Of a DNA stretch of 64,000 nt, positions 42,877 to 51,567 are shown piece by piece; within the stretch, counting starts at the first letter, position 1; each line of letters begins with the position of its first letter. Position numbers and translations under genes: made by a program. Where the stretch lies: assembly GCF_900091725.1 (NCBI RefSeq), contig NZ_FMBW01000044.1:372001-436000 (forward strand), in the 5' to 3' direction. The notes beneath the pieces are model-generated. The model had not been told where the DNA came from. It saw only the letters and a list, made by a program, of their open reading frames with translations, and ran no database searches. This stretch comes from Streptomyces sp. DvalAA-43 (lineage in GTDB: Bacteria > Actinomycetota > Actinomycetes > Streptomycetales > Streptomycetaceae).

Positions 42877-44208
42877 GTGACCGCTGAGGCCATAGAGTCG
42901 GGCCCCCGCACGGGCGGCGACACGTCCGGCACCGCCGACGACCGCCCGTTGCGCATCGCACTCCTCACCTACAAGGGCAACCCCTTCTGCGGCGGCCAAG
43001 GTGTCTACGTACGCCACCTCGCCCGCGAGCTCGCCCGCCTCGGCCACAGCGTCGAGGTGATCGGCGCCCAGCCCTATCCGGTGCTCGACGAGGGCGTCCC
43101 GCTCACCGAGCTGCCGAGCCTGGACCTCTACCGCCAGCCCGACCCGTTCCGCACCCCGAGGCGCGGCGAGTACCGGGACTGGATCGACGCCGCCGAGGTC
43201 GCCACCATGTGGACCGGCGGCTTCCCGGAACCCCTCACCTTCAGCCTGCGCGCCCGCCGTCATCTCGCCGCCCGGCGCGGCGAGTTCGACGTCATCCACG
43301 ACAACCAGACGCTCGGCTACGGGCTGCTCGCGGACCTCGGCGCCCCGCTCGTCACCACGATCCACCACCCCATCACCGTCGACCGGCAGCTGGATCTGGA
43401 CGCCGCGGAGAGCCGCCGCCGACGCGCCTCCGTGCGCCGCTGGTACGGCTTCACCCGCATGCAGAAGCGGGTCGCGCGGCGGCTGCCGTCGGTGCTCACC
43501 GTCTCCGGCTCCTCCCGGCAGGAGATCATCGACCACCTCGGGGTGCGCCCAGGCCGCATCCACGTCGTGCACATCGGCGCGGACACCGACCTCTGGTCGC
43601 CCGACCCGTCGGTCGCCGAGGTGCCCGGCCGGATCGTCACCACCTCCAGCGCCGACGTACCCCTCAAGGGCCTCGTCCACCTGGTCGAGGCGCTCGCCAA
43701 GCTCCGTGCCGGCAACCCGCGGGCGCACCTCGTGGTCGTGGGCAAGCGGGCCGAGGACGGACCGGTCGCCCAGGCCATCGAGCGGCACGGGCTCCAGGAC
43801 GCCGTCGAGTTCGTCAAGGGCATCAGCGACGCCGAACTGGTCGACCTGGTGCGCGGTGCCCAGATCGCCTGTGTCCCCTCGCTGTACGAGGGCTTCTCGC
43901 TGCCCGCCGCCGAGGCCATGGCCACCGGCACCCCGCTCGTCGCCACCACCGGCGGTGCGATCCCCGAGGTCGCGGGCCCGGACGGCGAGACCTGCCTGGC
44001 CGTCCCGCCCGCCGACGCCGGGGCGCTGGCCGACGCGCTCGCCCGGCTGCTCGGCGACCCGGGGCTGCGGGCCCGGCTCGGTGCCGCGGGCCGCGACCGG
44101 GTGCTCTCCCGCTTCACCTGGAAGCAGGCCGCCCTCGGCACCGCCGCCCTCTACCGCGAGGCGATAGCCGCCCGGTCCGGTGCCAGGCGTCCCGGCGGCC
44201 GTCGTTGA
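42877..44208 (+). CDS. GT4-family glycosyltransferase
   Basis: A 443-residue GT-B glycosyltransferase. The N-terminal acceptor half opens IALLTYKGNPFCGGQGVYVRHLARELARLGHSVEVIG; the nucleotide-sugar half has TTSSADVPLKGLVHLVEAL, IACVPSLYEGFSLPAAEAMATGTPLVATTGGAIPEV (the E-x7-E type motif of GT4), and AAGRDRVLSRFTW. It retains the acceptor and donor motifs and probably uses a UDP- or GDP-sugar. GTG 42877 has AAGGGGG 6 bases upstream. First of three co-directional genes with the methyltransferase and the toroid protein; the promoter holds a perfect KstR box. Confidence 0.88.
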   Translation: MTAEAIESGPRTGGDTSGTADDRPLRIALLTYKGNPFCGGQGVYVRHLARELARLGHSVEVIGAQPYPVLDEGVPLTELPSLDLYRQPDPFRTPRRGEYRDWIDAAEVATMWTGGFPEPLTFSLRARRHLAARRGEFDVIHDNQTLGYGLLADLGAPLVTTIHHPITVDRQLDLDAAESRRRRASVRRWYGFTRMQKRVARRLPSVLTVSGSSRQEIIDHLGVRPGRIHVVHIGADTDLWSPDPSVAEVPGRIVTTSSADVPLKGLVHLVEALAKLRAGNPRAHLVVVGKRAEDGPVAQAIERHGLQDAVEFVKGISDAELVDLVRGAQIACVPSLYEGFSLPAAEAMATGTPLVATTGGAIPEVAGPDGETCLAVPPADAGALADALARLLGDPGLRARLGAAGRDRVLSRFTWKQAALGTAALYREAIAARSGARRPGGRR

Positions 44209-44270
44209 ACCCGCAGCCCGCTCCCGTCGTCCCCGCCCCCTGACCCCCTCGACCGCGAAAGCAGGCATTC

Positions 44271-45026
44271 GTGCTGACCGTGGACTTCACCCGCTTCCCG
44301 CTCGCCGCAGGTGACCGAGTGCTCGACCTGGGCTGCGGCGCCGGACGCCACGCCTTCGAGTGCTACCGGCGCGGCGCCCAGGTCGTGGCCCTCGACCAGA
44401 ACGGCGAGGAGATCCGCGAGGTCGCGAAGTGGTTCGCCGCGATGAAGGAGGCCGGCGAGGCCCCCGAGGGCGCCACCGCCACCGCGATGGAGGGCGACGC
44501 GCTCAACCTGCCGTTCCCCGACGAGTCCTTCGACGTCGTGATCATCTCCGAGGTGATGGAGCACATCCCCGACGACAAGGGCGTGCTCGCCGAGATGGTC
44601 CGGGTCCTCAAGCCGGGCGGCCGGATCGCGATCACCGTGCCGCGCTACGGCCCCGAGAAGGTCTGCTGGACGCTCTCCGACGCGTACCACGAGGTCGAGG
44701 GCGGCCACATCCGCATCTACAAGGCCGACGAACTCCTCGGCAAGATCCGCGGCGCCGGCCTCAAGCCGTACGGCACCCACCACGCGCACGCCCTGCACGC
44801 GCCCTACTGGTGGCTCAAGTGCGCCTTCGGCGTCGACAACGACAAGGCGCTGCCGGTGCGCGCGTACCACAAGCTGCTGGTCTGGGACATCATGAAGAAG
44901 CCGATGGCGACCCGGGTCGCCGAGCAGCTCCTCAACCCCGTCGTCGGCAAGAGCTTCGTGGCGTACGCGACCAAGCCGCACCTGCCCGTGGCCGCCGCCG
45001 AGGACGTCACCAAGGCCGAGGCGTGA
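44271..45026 (+). CDS. class I SAM-dependent methyltransferase
   Basis: A 251-residue methyltransferase: SAM motif I VLDLGCGAGRHAFE, acidic loop VVALDQNGEEI, post-I EGDALNLPFPDESFDVVIISEVMEHI, motif III LKPGGRIAITVP. The C-terminal part (HHAHALHAPYWWLKCAFGVDN) is aromatic and may bind a sugar or lipid acceptor. The stop overlaps the GTG of the following toroid gene. Probably methylates the product of the adjacent glycosyltransferase; the acceptor is unknown. Confidence 0.88.
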   Translation: MLTVDFTRFPLAAGDRVLDLGCGAGRHAFECYRRGAQVVALDQNGEEIREVAKWFAAMKEAGEAPEGATATAMEGDALNLPFPDESFDVVIISEVMEHIPDDKGVLAEMVRVLKPGGRIAITVPRYGPEKVCWTLSDAYHEVEGGHIRIYKADELLGKIRGAGLKPYGTHHAHALHAPYWWLKCAFGVDNDKALPVRAYHKLLVWDIMKKPMATRVAEQLLNPVVGKSFVAYATKPHLPVAAAEDVTKAEA

Positions 45027-46096
45027 CCGTTCCCGAGCAGACCGAACACCTCGTACTGCCCGGGGTGCTCACCGCCGAGCAGGCCGCCGAGACCGTCGCC
45101 GCCCTCCTCGCCGAGCAGCGCGAGGACGGCGCCCTGCCCTGGTTCCGCGGCCACCACCTCGACCCGTGGGACCACACCGAGGCCGCCATGGCCCTCGACG
45201 CGGCGGGCGAGCACGCCGCCGCGGCGCGCGCCTACGAGTGGCTGGCCCGCCACCAGAACGAGGACGGCTCCTGGTACGCCGCGTACCAGGACGGCGACCC
45301 GGACCGGCCGACCGACCGTTCGCTGGAGACCAACTTCTGCGCGTACGTGGCCGTCGGCGTCTGGCACCACTACCTCGCCACCGGCGACGACGCGTTCGTC
45401 GACCGGATGTGGCCGACCGTCTTCGCCGCCGTCGAATTCGTGCTGCGGCTCCAGCGGCCCGGCGGCCAGATCGGCTGGAAGCGCGAGGCCGACGGAACCC
45501 CCGTCGAGGACGCGCTGCTGACCGGCTGCTCCTCCATCCACCAGGCACTGCGCTGCGCGCTCGCCATCGCCGAACGACGCGAGGAGCCGCAGCCCGACTG
45601 GGAGCTGGCGACGGGCGCGCTGAGCCACGCCATCCGCAACCACCCGGAACGCTTCCTGGACAAGAGCCGCTACTCGATGGACTGGTACTACCCGGTCCTC
45701 GGCGGCGCGCTCACCGGAACGGCCGCCAAGAAGCGGATGGAGGAGAGCTGGGACCGCTTCGTGGTCCCCGGCCTCGGGGTGCGCTGTGTGCTGCCCAACC
45801 CGTGGGTGACCGGCGGCGAGAGCTGCGAACTCGCCCTGGCCCTCTGGGTGATGGGCGAGTCGGACCGGGCGCTGGAGATCCTCCAGTCCATCCAGCACCT
45901 GCGCGCCGAGGGCGGCATGTACTGGACCGGATACGTCTTCGAGGGCGACCGGGCCTTCTGGCCCCAGGAGCTCACCACCTGGACGGCCGGTTCGCTGCTG
46001 CTGGCCGTGGCCGCGCTCGGCGGCGACGAGGCGACCACGGCGGTCTTCGGCGGCGAGCACCTGCCGCGCGGGCTGGAGCCGGACTGCTGCCGTTAG
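45023..46096 (+). CDS. alpha-toroid protein annotated in relatives as prenyltransferase
   Basis: A 357-residue cytosolic helical-toroid protein: repeats such as AAARAYEWLARHQNEDGSWYAAYQDG, LETNFCAYVAVGVWHHYLATGD, and QRPGGQIGWKREADG. It lacks the aspartate-rich motifs of true prenyl cyclases; the fold also occurs in glycoside hydrolases and in glycan-trimming enzymes, and the Trp/Asp/Glu-rich repeats would suit carbohydrate binding or cleavage. GTGA overlap with the methyltransferase. Last gene of the KstR-boxed trio. Confidence 0.75.
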   Translation: MTVPEQTEHLVLPGVLTAEQAAETVAALLAEQREDGALPWFRGHHLDPWDHTEAAMALDAAGEHAAAARAYEWLARHQNEDGSWYAAYQDGDPDRPTDRSLETNFCAYVAVGVWHHYLATGDDAFVDRMWPTVFAAVEFVLRLQRPGGQIGWKREADGTPVEDALLTGCSSIHQALRCALAIAERREEPQPDWELATGALSHAIRNHPERFLDKSRYSMDWYYPVLGGALTGTAAKKRMEESWDRFVVPGLGVRCVLPNPWVTGGESCELALALWVMGESDRALEILQSIQHLRAEGGMYWTGYVFEGDRAFWPQELTTWTAGSLLLAVAALGGDEATTAVFGGEHLPRGLEPDCCR

Positions 46097-46275
46097 GGCC
46101 GGTGCGGGGGCCTGCCCGGCAGCGGCGGACCGGCAGGGGCAGACAGGCAGCGGCAGACCCGGACGGCGTTTCCCGAGTGGCACGGCGGACCGGGCCGGGC
46201 GAACCTTACCGAGAGTGGCCAAGACCGTCACTCCCCGTAGAGCTCGCCCGATGTGCCCGGCCAGGGAGGCCCGCT

Positions 46276-46842
46276 GTGCCCAGTTCCGCCGCGACCGGTT
46301 CCGTACCGCTCCGCCGTCTGCTCGTCCCGCTGCTGCTGTCCTGCGCCCTGGTCGTGGGCGCCACCGGGTGCGGCGGCGGCGACAAGGGCGGTGCGAGCAG
46401 CTCCGCGTCCCCGAGTGGTACGTCGTCGGCCGAGGCGCAGAAGTTCGCCAAGACGCGGTTCGTCACCAACGCGGGGCTCGCGGCCGGGGCGACCTATCAG
46501 TGGATCGTGAAGCCGTACCGGGCGGGCAAGTTCAAGAAGGGCGCGGACGGGCGTACGTTCGCCCTGGTCAAGGCCGGACTCGCGGGCGGCTTCACCTACA
46601 ACCGGCTGAAGGCGGCGGTGACCAACGCCAAGGGTGATCCACTGCTGTCCAAGGCGGTCGCCCCGCTGACGGCGGGCATCGAATCGCTCAAGGGGCTCGG
46701 CACCAAGCTCCGCAAGGGCGAGGCGGGCGAGGGCGACATCGGCGCCTTTGAGAGCGTGATCAACAACATCAAGTCGGCCGGCAGCAGCGCGGGTGCCGAC
46801 GTGAAGGACAAGGTGCCCACCACCTCACAACTCGGCGGGTAA
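46276..46842 (+). CDS. small secreted lipoprotein
   Basis: A 188-residue protein: lipobox VGATGC near residue 32, Gly/Ser-rich spacer, then a helical domain (AKTRFVTNAGLAAGATYQWIVKPYRAGKFKKGADGRTFALVKAG). GTG 46276 follows GGGAGG. Function unknown; probably on the outer face of the membrane. Confidence 0.7.
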   Translation: MPSSAATGSVPLRRLLVPLLLSCALVVGATGCGGGDKGGASSSASPSGTSSAEAQKFAKTRFVTNAGLAAGATYQWIVKPYRAGKFKKGADGRTFALVKAGLAGGFTYNRLKAAVTNAKGDPLLSKAVAPLTAGIESLKGLGTKLRKGEAGEGDIGAFESVINNIKSAGSSAGADVKDKVPTTSQLGG

Positions 46843-46882
46843 TCAATGGGGTTGAAGTGAAGATCGAACTAGAGTGCATGGT

Positions 46883-47662
46883 ATGAGCCGACTCAGTCAT
46901 GACCTCTACTGTGACGAAATCATCGCCCGCACCGACGCGTTGAGGGCCACGATCCGTGGCGCGGACCTCGGCGCCACCGTCCCGAGCTGTCCCGACTGGA
47001 CCCTGCGCGAGCTCGCCGTCCACGTCGGCGGCGCCCACCGCTGGGTCGGCGAGATCGTACGGACCCGCGCCACCGGGGCGATCTCGCCGGACCAGGTGCC
47101 GGAGAGCACACCCGGCAGCGACGATCCGGCCACGCTCGACGCCTGGCTGGCAGAGGGCGCGGCGCGCACCGTCGAGGCGCTGCGGGCCGCGGGACCGGAC
47201 GAGGAGGTGTGGTCCTGGGCGTGGGAGGGCAGCACGGGCTTCTGGGCGCGCCGGATGGCGCACGAGACGATCGTCCACCACGCCGACGCCGCGCTCACCG
47301 CGCGCACCGGATACGAAGTGGCGCCGGAGCTGGCCGCCGACACGATCGAGGAGTGGCTGGAGATCGTCGCCTTCGTACGGGCCGCGGGCGACAAGCGGGC
47401 CGCCGAGCTGACCGGCGGGGCGGGTGGCTCCATCCATCTGCACGCCACGGACGCGCCGGGCGCCGAGTGGCTGATCGAATTCGGCGAGGACGGCTTCGCC
47501 TGGCGGCGCTCCCACGAGAAGGCGGCCGTGTCGCTCCGCGGCTCGCTCACCGACATCATGCTGGTCTTCAACCGGCGACTGGCGGCGGACGGCGACCGGG
47601 TCGAGGTGCTCGGTGACACGGAGCTGCTGGACTTCTGGCTGGAGCACACCGTGTTCGGCTGA
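46883..47662 (+). CDS. maleylpyruvate isomerase-type (MDMPI) mycothiol-dependent enzyme
   Basis: A 259-residue protein. The N-terminal DinB-like bundle has the metal ligands: TLRELAVHVGGAHRWVGEIV (His) and the RMAHETIVHHADAAL pair. A C-terminal SCP2-like domain follows (AEWLIEFGEDGFAWRRSHEKAAVSLRGSLTDIMLVFNRRL). Relatives use mycothiol and Zn for isomerisation or thiol transfer; the specific reaction is unknown. The ATG at 46883 is used; the ribosome-binding site is weak. Confidence 0.82.
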   Translation: MSRLSHDLYCDEIIARTDALRATIRGADLGATVPSCPDWTLRELAVHVGGAHRWVGEIVRTRATGAISPDQVPESTPGSDDPATLDAWLAEGAARTVEALRAAGPDEEVWSWAWEGSTGFWARRMAHETIVHHADAALTARTGYEVAPELAADTIEEWLEIVAFVRAAGDKRAAELTGGAGGSIHLHATDAPGAEWLIEFGEDGFAWRRSHEKAAVSLRGSLTDIMLVFNRRLAADGDRVEVLGDTELLDFWLEHTVFG

Positions 47663-47723
47663 GCGGCCACCCGGCGCCGCTGTGCGGGCCGGGCCGGGCT
47701 GCGCGAAGCTGGAGGGGACAGAA

Positions 47724-47763
47724 ACGGTACGCACTGTCCCGGCGGCAACAGTACGCACTGTCC
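47724..47763. repeat. tandem direct repeat with palindromic character upstream of the PHP gene
   Basis: GTACGCACTGTCC occurs at 47727-47739 and again at 47751-47763 (period 24). The second copy extends to the palindrome ACAGT-ACGC-ACTGT; the first to ACGGT-ACGC-ACTGT. Two evenly spaced half-related sites 22 bases before the PHP start suit a pair of repressor dimers. Confidence 0.55.
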
Positions 47764-47784
47764 GGCGGCCCCGTGGAGGTGCCG

Positions 47785-48861
47785 ATGGAGCCCGTCCGCG
47801 CCCTGGAACGGATCGCCTTCCTGCTCGAACGCGGCAGGGCCGACACCCACCGCGTGCACGCTTTCCGCACCGCCGCCGGTGCGGTGGCCGCGATGGCGGA
47901 CGGGGAGGCGGCCCGGCGGGCGGCGGCCGGTTCACTGGAGGCGGTCAGGGGCATCGGGCCCAAGACCGCACAGGTCGTCCGGGAGGCGCTGGCCGGGGAG
48001 GTGCCCGGCTATCTGGAACGGCTGGAGACGGAGGCCGCCGCCCGCCCCGCCGAGGGCGGCGAGGACCTCCGCGCGCTCCAGCGCGGCGACTGCCATCTCC
48101 ACTCCGACTGGTCGGACGGCGGCAGCCCCATCGAGGAGATGGGCCGCACCGCGGCGGAGCTGGGCCACGAGTGGGCGGTGCTCACCGACCACTCGCCCCG
48201 GCTGACCGTGGCGAACGGGCTCACCCCCGACCGGCTGCGCCGACAGCTGGCGGCGGTCGCCGAGCTCAACGAGCGGTGGATGCCCTTCCGGCTGCTCACC
48301 GGCATCGAGTGCGACATCCTCCCCGACGGCTCGCTCGACCAGGAGGAGGAGCTGCTGGAACGGCTGGACGTCGTGGTGGTCTCCGTCCACTCCGAGCTGA
48401 GGATGGCCCCGGCCCCGATGACCCGGCGCCTGCTCGCGGCCGTCCGCCACCCGCAGGCGAACATCCTCGGGCACTGCACGGGGCGGCTGATCGCGGAACG
48501 CAAGCGCCCGGAGTCCCGGTTCGACGCGGAGGCGGTCTTCGCCGCGTGCGCGGAGGCCGGTACCGCGGTGGAGATCAACAGCAGGCCGGAACGGCTCGAC
48601 CCGCCCCGCCCGCTGCTGGGCCGCGCCGTCGCGGCGGGCACCCTCTTCGCCATCGACACCGACGCCCACGCGCCCGGACAGCTGGACTGGCAGATCCACG
48701 GCTGCGCCCGCGCCGAGGAGTGCCGGGTTCCGGCGGAACGCGTCGTCACCACATGGCCGGCCGACCGCCTCCTGGCCTGGTCGCGCGGGCGCACGACCCC
48801 GGAGCGGGCCCGCTCCGGGGCGGACGGGGCCGTCGGCGCAGCCCCGGGACAGGAGCGGTGA
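47785..48861 (+). CDS. PHP-domain metal-dependent phosphoesterase with helix-hairpin-helix N-terminus
   Basis: A 358-residue protein like the PolX C-terminal module without the polymerase. Residues of about 1-85 hold a helical part and an HhH DNA-binding motif (VRGIGPKTAQVVREALAG). Residues of about 100-325 are the PHP domain with metal ligands DCHLHSDWSDGG, VLTDHSPRL, LTGIECDIL, VVSVHSE, GHCTGRLI and AIDTDAHAPG. Phosphoesterase or 3'-end-trimming activity on DNA is plausible. ATG 47785 follows GGAGGT. A tandem palindromic repeat precedes it; VOC follows by 4 bases. Confidence 0.83.
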   Translation: MEPVRALERIAFLLERGRADTHRVHAFRTAAGAVAAMADGEAARRAAAGSLEAVRGIGPKTAQVVREALAGEVPGYLERLETEAAARPAEGGEDLRALQRGDCHLHSDWSDGGSPIEEMGRTAAELGHEWAVLTDHSPRLTVANGLTPDRLRRQLAAVAELNERWMPFRLLTGIECDILPDGSLDQEEELLERLDVVVVSVHSELRMAPAPMTRRLLAAVRHPQANILGHCTGRLIAERKRPESRFDAEAVFAACAEAGTAVEINSRPERLDPPRPLLGRAVAAGTLFAIDTDAHAPGQLDWQIHGCARAEECRVPAERVVTTWPADRLLAWSRGRTTPERARSGADGAVGAAPGQER

Positions 48862-48865
48862 AACC

Positions 48866-49429
48866 ATGACGGCCACCAGCGTGCGAGGCATCGACCACAT
48901 CGGGGTCACCGTCCCCGACCTGGAGACCGCGACCCTCTTCCTCGCGAGGGCCTTCGGCGCCGAGGTGCGCTACGACACCCTGCGCCGCCAGGACGGACCG
49001 AACGGCGGGCCCGACGTCGAGCGGCGGCTCGGCGTCCCGGCGGGCACCCAGCAGCTGGCGATCAGAATGCTGGCGCTCCCCGGCGGCGGGCCGGGCATCG
49101 AGCTCTTCGAGTTCCAGGGCCCCCGCCGCGAACCCCCGGCACTGCCCTGCGACTTCGGCTGGCAGCACGTGGCGCTGTACGCGGACGACCTGGACGCGGC
49201 CGTACGGGACTGCGTGGCCGCGGGCGCCTCGCTGCTCGCCGAGGCACAGCCGCTGCCGGGCCCCGAGGCGGGGGAGCACAACCGGTTCGCCTATCTGCGC
49301 ACCCCGTGGGGCAGCACCCTGCAACTCCTCACGTACCCCGACCCCCAGCCCTGGCGGCACACCGCACCCGGCGCCACCACGACCGGCACCTGGCCCACCG
49401 ACCCGGCCAGACCTCCAGCCCTCAGTTGA
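48866..49429 (+). CDS. VOC-family (glyoxalase/dioxygenase-fold) protein
   Basis: A 187-residue VOC protein: GIDHIGVTVPDLETATLFLARAFGAEV, IRMLALPGGGPGIELFEFQ, GWQHVALYADDLDAAVRDCVAAG and LRTPWGSTLQLLTYPD carry the two-half fold and metal-ligand positions (His, Glu, His). Substrate unknown. Runs 4 bases behind the PHP gene, and its end overlaps the convergent LLM gene by 8 bases. Confidence 0.82.
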   Translation: MTATSVRGIDHIGVTVPDLETATLFLARAFGAEVRYDTLRRQDGPNGGPDVERRLGVPAGTQQLAIRMLALPGGGPGIELFEFQGPRREPPALPCDFGWQHVALYADDLDAAVRDCVAAGASLLAEAQPLPGPEAGEHNRFAYLRTPWGSTLQLLTYPDPQPWRHTAPGATTTGTWPTDPARPPALS

Positions 49430-50429
49430 GCTCCGCGAGCACCCGCAGCGTGTGTGGGTCCGGTGCCGTCACCAGCAGATCGGTGACCGGCCCCTTGCGC
49501 CACAACTCCAGCCGCTCCGCGATCCGTTCGCGCGGTCCGACGAGCGAGATCTCGTCCGCGAACGCGTCGGGCACCGCCAGCACCGCCTCTTCCTTGCGGC
49601 CTTCGAGGAAGAGCCGCTGGATCCGTCGCGCCTCCTCCTCGAAACCCATCCGCGCCATCAGATCGGCGTGGAAGTTGCGGGCCGCGTGCCCCATCCCCCC
49701 GATGTAGAAGCCCAGCATCGCCTTCACCGGCAGCAGCCCCTCGGCGACGTCGTCGCAGACCCGCGCACGGGCCATCGGCGCGATCATGAATCCGTCGGGA
49801 AGGTCGGTGAGCGAGGCCTCGTACACATCGGTGCGCATCGGCGACCAGTACAGCGGCAGCCAGCCGTCGGCGATCCGGGTCGTCTGTGCGATGTTCTTCG
49901 GCCCCTCCGCCCCCAGCAGCACCGGCAGCCGGGACCGCAGCGGATGGGTGATCGGCTTCAGCGGCTTGCCCAGCCCGGTGGCGTCCGGGCCGCTGTACGG
50001 GTGGGAGTGGAACTGGCCGTCCAGCTCCACGGGGGCCTCGCGGCGCAGCACTTGGCGGATGACGTCGACGTACTCCCGGGTCGCGGTCAGCGGGCTCTTC
50101 GGGAACGGCCGCCCGTACCAGCCCTCCACCACCTGGGGGCCGGACAGCCCGAGGCCGAGCATCATCCGGCCGCCGGAGAGATGGTCCAGGGTGAGGGCGT
50201 GCATCGCGGTCGCGGTCGGGGTGCGCGCCGCCATCTGCGCGATGCCGGTGCCCAGCCGGATCCGGGAGGTGTGCGCGGCGATCCAGGTCAGCGGGGTGAA
50301 CGCGTCCGACCCCCAGGCCTCCGCCGTCCACACCGACGCGTACCCCAGCTTCTCGGCCCGCCGGGCCAGCTCCAGATGGGCGGGGTCCGGGCCCCGGCCC
50401 CAGTACCCGAGCGCGAGTCCGAGCCTCAT
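49422..50429 (-). CDS. LLM-class F420-dependent oxidoreductase
   Basis: A 335-residue luciferase-like monooxygenase fold: GLALGYWGRGPDPAHLELARRAEKLGYASVWTAEAWGSD, RIRLGTGIAQMAARTPTATAMHALTLDHLSGGRMMLGLGLSGPQVVEGWYG, and IADGWLPLYWSP. This is the actinobacterial F420-dependent subfamily; hydride-transfer substrate unknown. ATG 50429 follows GGAGG. An inverted repeat lies just upstream. Confidence 0.88.
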   Translation of the reverse strand: MRLGLALGYWGRGPDPAHLELARRAEKLGYASVWTAEAWGSDAFTPLTWIAAHTSRIRLGTGIAQMAARTPTATAMHALTLDHLSGGRMMLGLGLSGPQVVEGWYGRPFPKSPLTATREYVDVIRQVLRREAPVELDGQFHSHPYSGPDATGLGKPLKPITHPLRSRLPVLLGAEGPKNIAQTTRIADGWLPLYWSPMRTDVYEASLTDLPDGFMIAPMARARVCDDVAEGLLPVKAMLGFYIGGMGHAARNFHADLMARMGFEEEARRIQRLFLEGRKEEAVLAVPDAFADEISLVGPRERIAERLELWRKGPVTDLLVTAPDPHTLRVLAELN

Positions 50430-50450
50430 CTCCGCCGCCTCCCAGCATTT

Positions 50451-50465
50451 CTGACGAAGCGTCAA
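50451..50465. promoter_or_regulatory. inverted repeat before the LLM gene
   Basis: CTGAC-GAAGC-GTCAA (9 of 10 positions of CTGAC-N5-GTCAG; inner TGACG-AAG-CGTCA is perfect), 22 bases upstream of the LLM start. Resembles the elements beside the KstR-like boxes at 17988 and 60700, but there is no KstR box here. Confidence 0.5.
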
Positions 50466-50494
50466 CAATGTGACGCACGACGGAGGGTACGACA

Positions 50495-50527
50495 GCGGCC
50501 CCCCGCCCGGAAGGGGCGGAGGGCCGC
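50495..50527 (-). terminator. hairpin terminator of the leftward membrane-protein gene
   Basis: GCGGCCCCCCGCCC pairs with GGGCGGAGGGCCGC (one mismatch) around a short loop, 26 bases past the stop at 50553. Confidence 0.7.
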
Positions 50528-50552
50528 TCTCGTACTGCCGTGGGGCGCGGGA

Positions 50553-51377
50553 TCAGCCGCGCTGGATGCCCGTGGTGTCCTGGAGCACACCGCGACGGCC
50601 GTCCTGGGTCTGGGCGATCAGGCCCGGACCGCGCTGCTCCACCGCGAGGTACCAGGTGCCGGGCGCCAGTTCGGCGATCGGCGACGGCGAACCGTCCTCC
50701 CCGTACAGCGGGCGGGCCACCGGCACCGCGAACCAGAACGGTGTGAAGTCACCGGCCGGCGTGTCCGCGGCGGAACCCTGCGGGCCGGGCGCCGGCTGCG
50801 GCTGGCCGGGCTGCGCACCGTACGGCTGCTGCTGACCCGGCTGACCCGGCTGGCCGCCGTACGACGGCTGCGGGGCGCCGGGGTAGCCGTACCCCTGGCC
50901 GGGCTGCGGCTGGCCGCCGTACTGCGGCTGTACGACCTTCGGGCCGGAGGCGCTCATCAGCGGGGCCTTGAGCGCGGGGACCAGCGGGGTGGCGACCGCG
51001 CCGCCCGCGAGCGCGATCGCGGCGAGCAGGCCGAGGATCAGTCCGGCGCCCGTGTTGCTGCCGTCGATGATCGTCCAGAAGACCGTCCACACCGCGAAGA
51101 TGCTGAGCGCGGCACCGAACTGACCGAGGTCGAAGCCGACCACCTTGCGGCCCGGGGTGGCGCGGCCCACGATGACCAGCGCCGCTGCGATGATCCCGGC
51201 CAGGTAGACGCTCATCAGGAGCCCGAGGGAGTCCCAGGCGTTCGGGGCGTTGTAGCGGGAACAGTTGATGCCCGCGGGACAGTCGAAGCCGTAGAGGTCG
51301 AGGAAAGAGGCGATGAACAGCACGACCGCTGCTCCGATCACCACGCCGTCGCCTCGAGTGAGGGAGCGGATATTCAC
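50553..51377 (-). CDS. four-helix membrane protein with a Gly/Pro/Gln-rich linker
   Basis: A 274-residue protein of DUF5336-like layout: four N-terminal membrane helices (VIGAAVVLFIASFLDLYGF, LLMSVYLAGIIAAALVIVG, FGAALSIFAVWTVFWTII, LILGLLAAIALAGGAVA), a PYGGQPQPG-type repetitive linker, and a compact C-terminal domain (GTWYLAVEQRGPGLIAQTQDGRRGVLQDTTG). A Cys pair sits in the first outside loop. GTG 51377 has AAGGA upstream. Function unknown; frequent in Streptomyces. Confidence 0.78.
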   Translation of the reverse strand: MNIRSLTRGDGVVIGAAVVLFIASFLDLYGFDCPAGINCSRYNAPNAWDSLGLLMSVYLAGIIAAALVIVGRATPGRKVVGFDLGQFGAALSIFAVWTVFWTIIDGSNTGAGLILGLLAAIALAGGAVATPLVPALKAPLMSASGPKVVQPQYGGQPQPGQGYGYPGAPQPSYGGQPGQPGQQQPYGAQPGQPQPAPGPQGSAADTPAGDFTPFWFAVPVARPLYGEDGSPSPIAELAPGTWYLAVEQRGPGLIAQTQDGRRGVLQDTTGIQRG

Positions 51378-51567
51378 GTGAAGGTCCTTAGTCGGTCGTC
51401 TCGTCGGGGCGGTCGTCGCTGCCGCCTGTACGGATACGGCGGGCACGGCACGAAGCTCGGGGCGGCCCCCATCGTACGGATGAATCTATCGCCTGCCCGG
51501 ACGCGTTGTGTCCCTGCCCGGACGCCGGACGCACATCCCCCCAATTTCGCCTCAGAACTACCCCTTG

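Noticed and set aside
42877..46096. Terpene or glycoside secondary-metabolite cluster built on the prenyltransferase-like gene
   Set aside because: The toroid protein lacks cyclase/prenyltransferase Asp motifs and no core biosynthetic enzyme is nearby; treated as a glycan-related trio.
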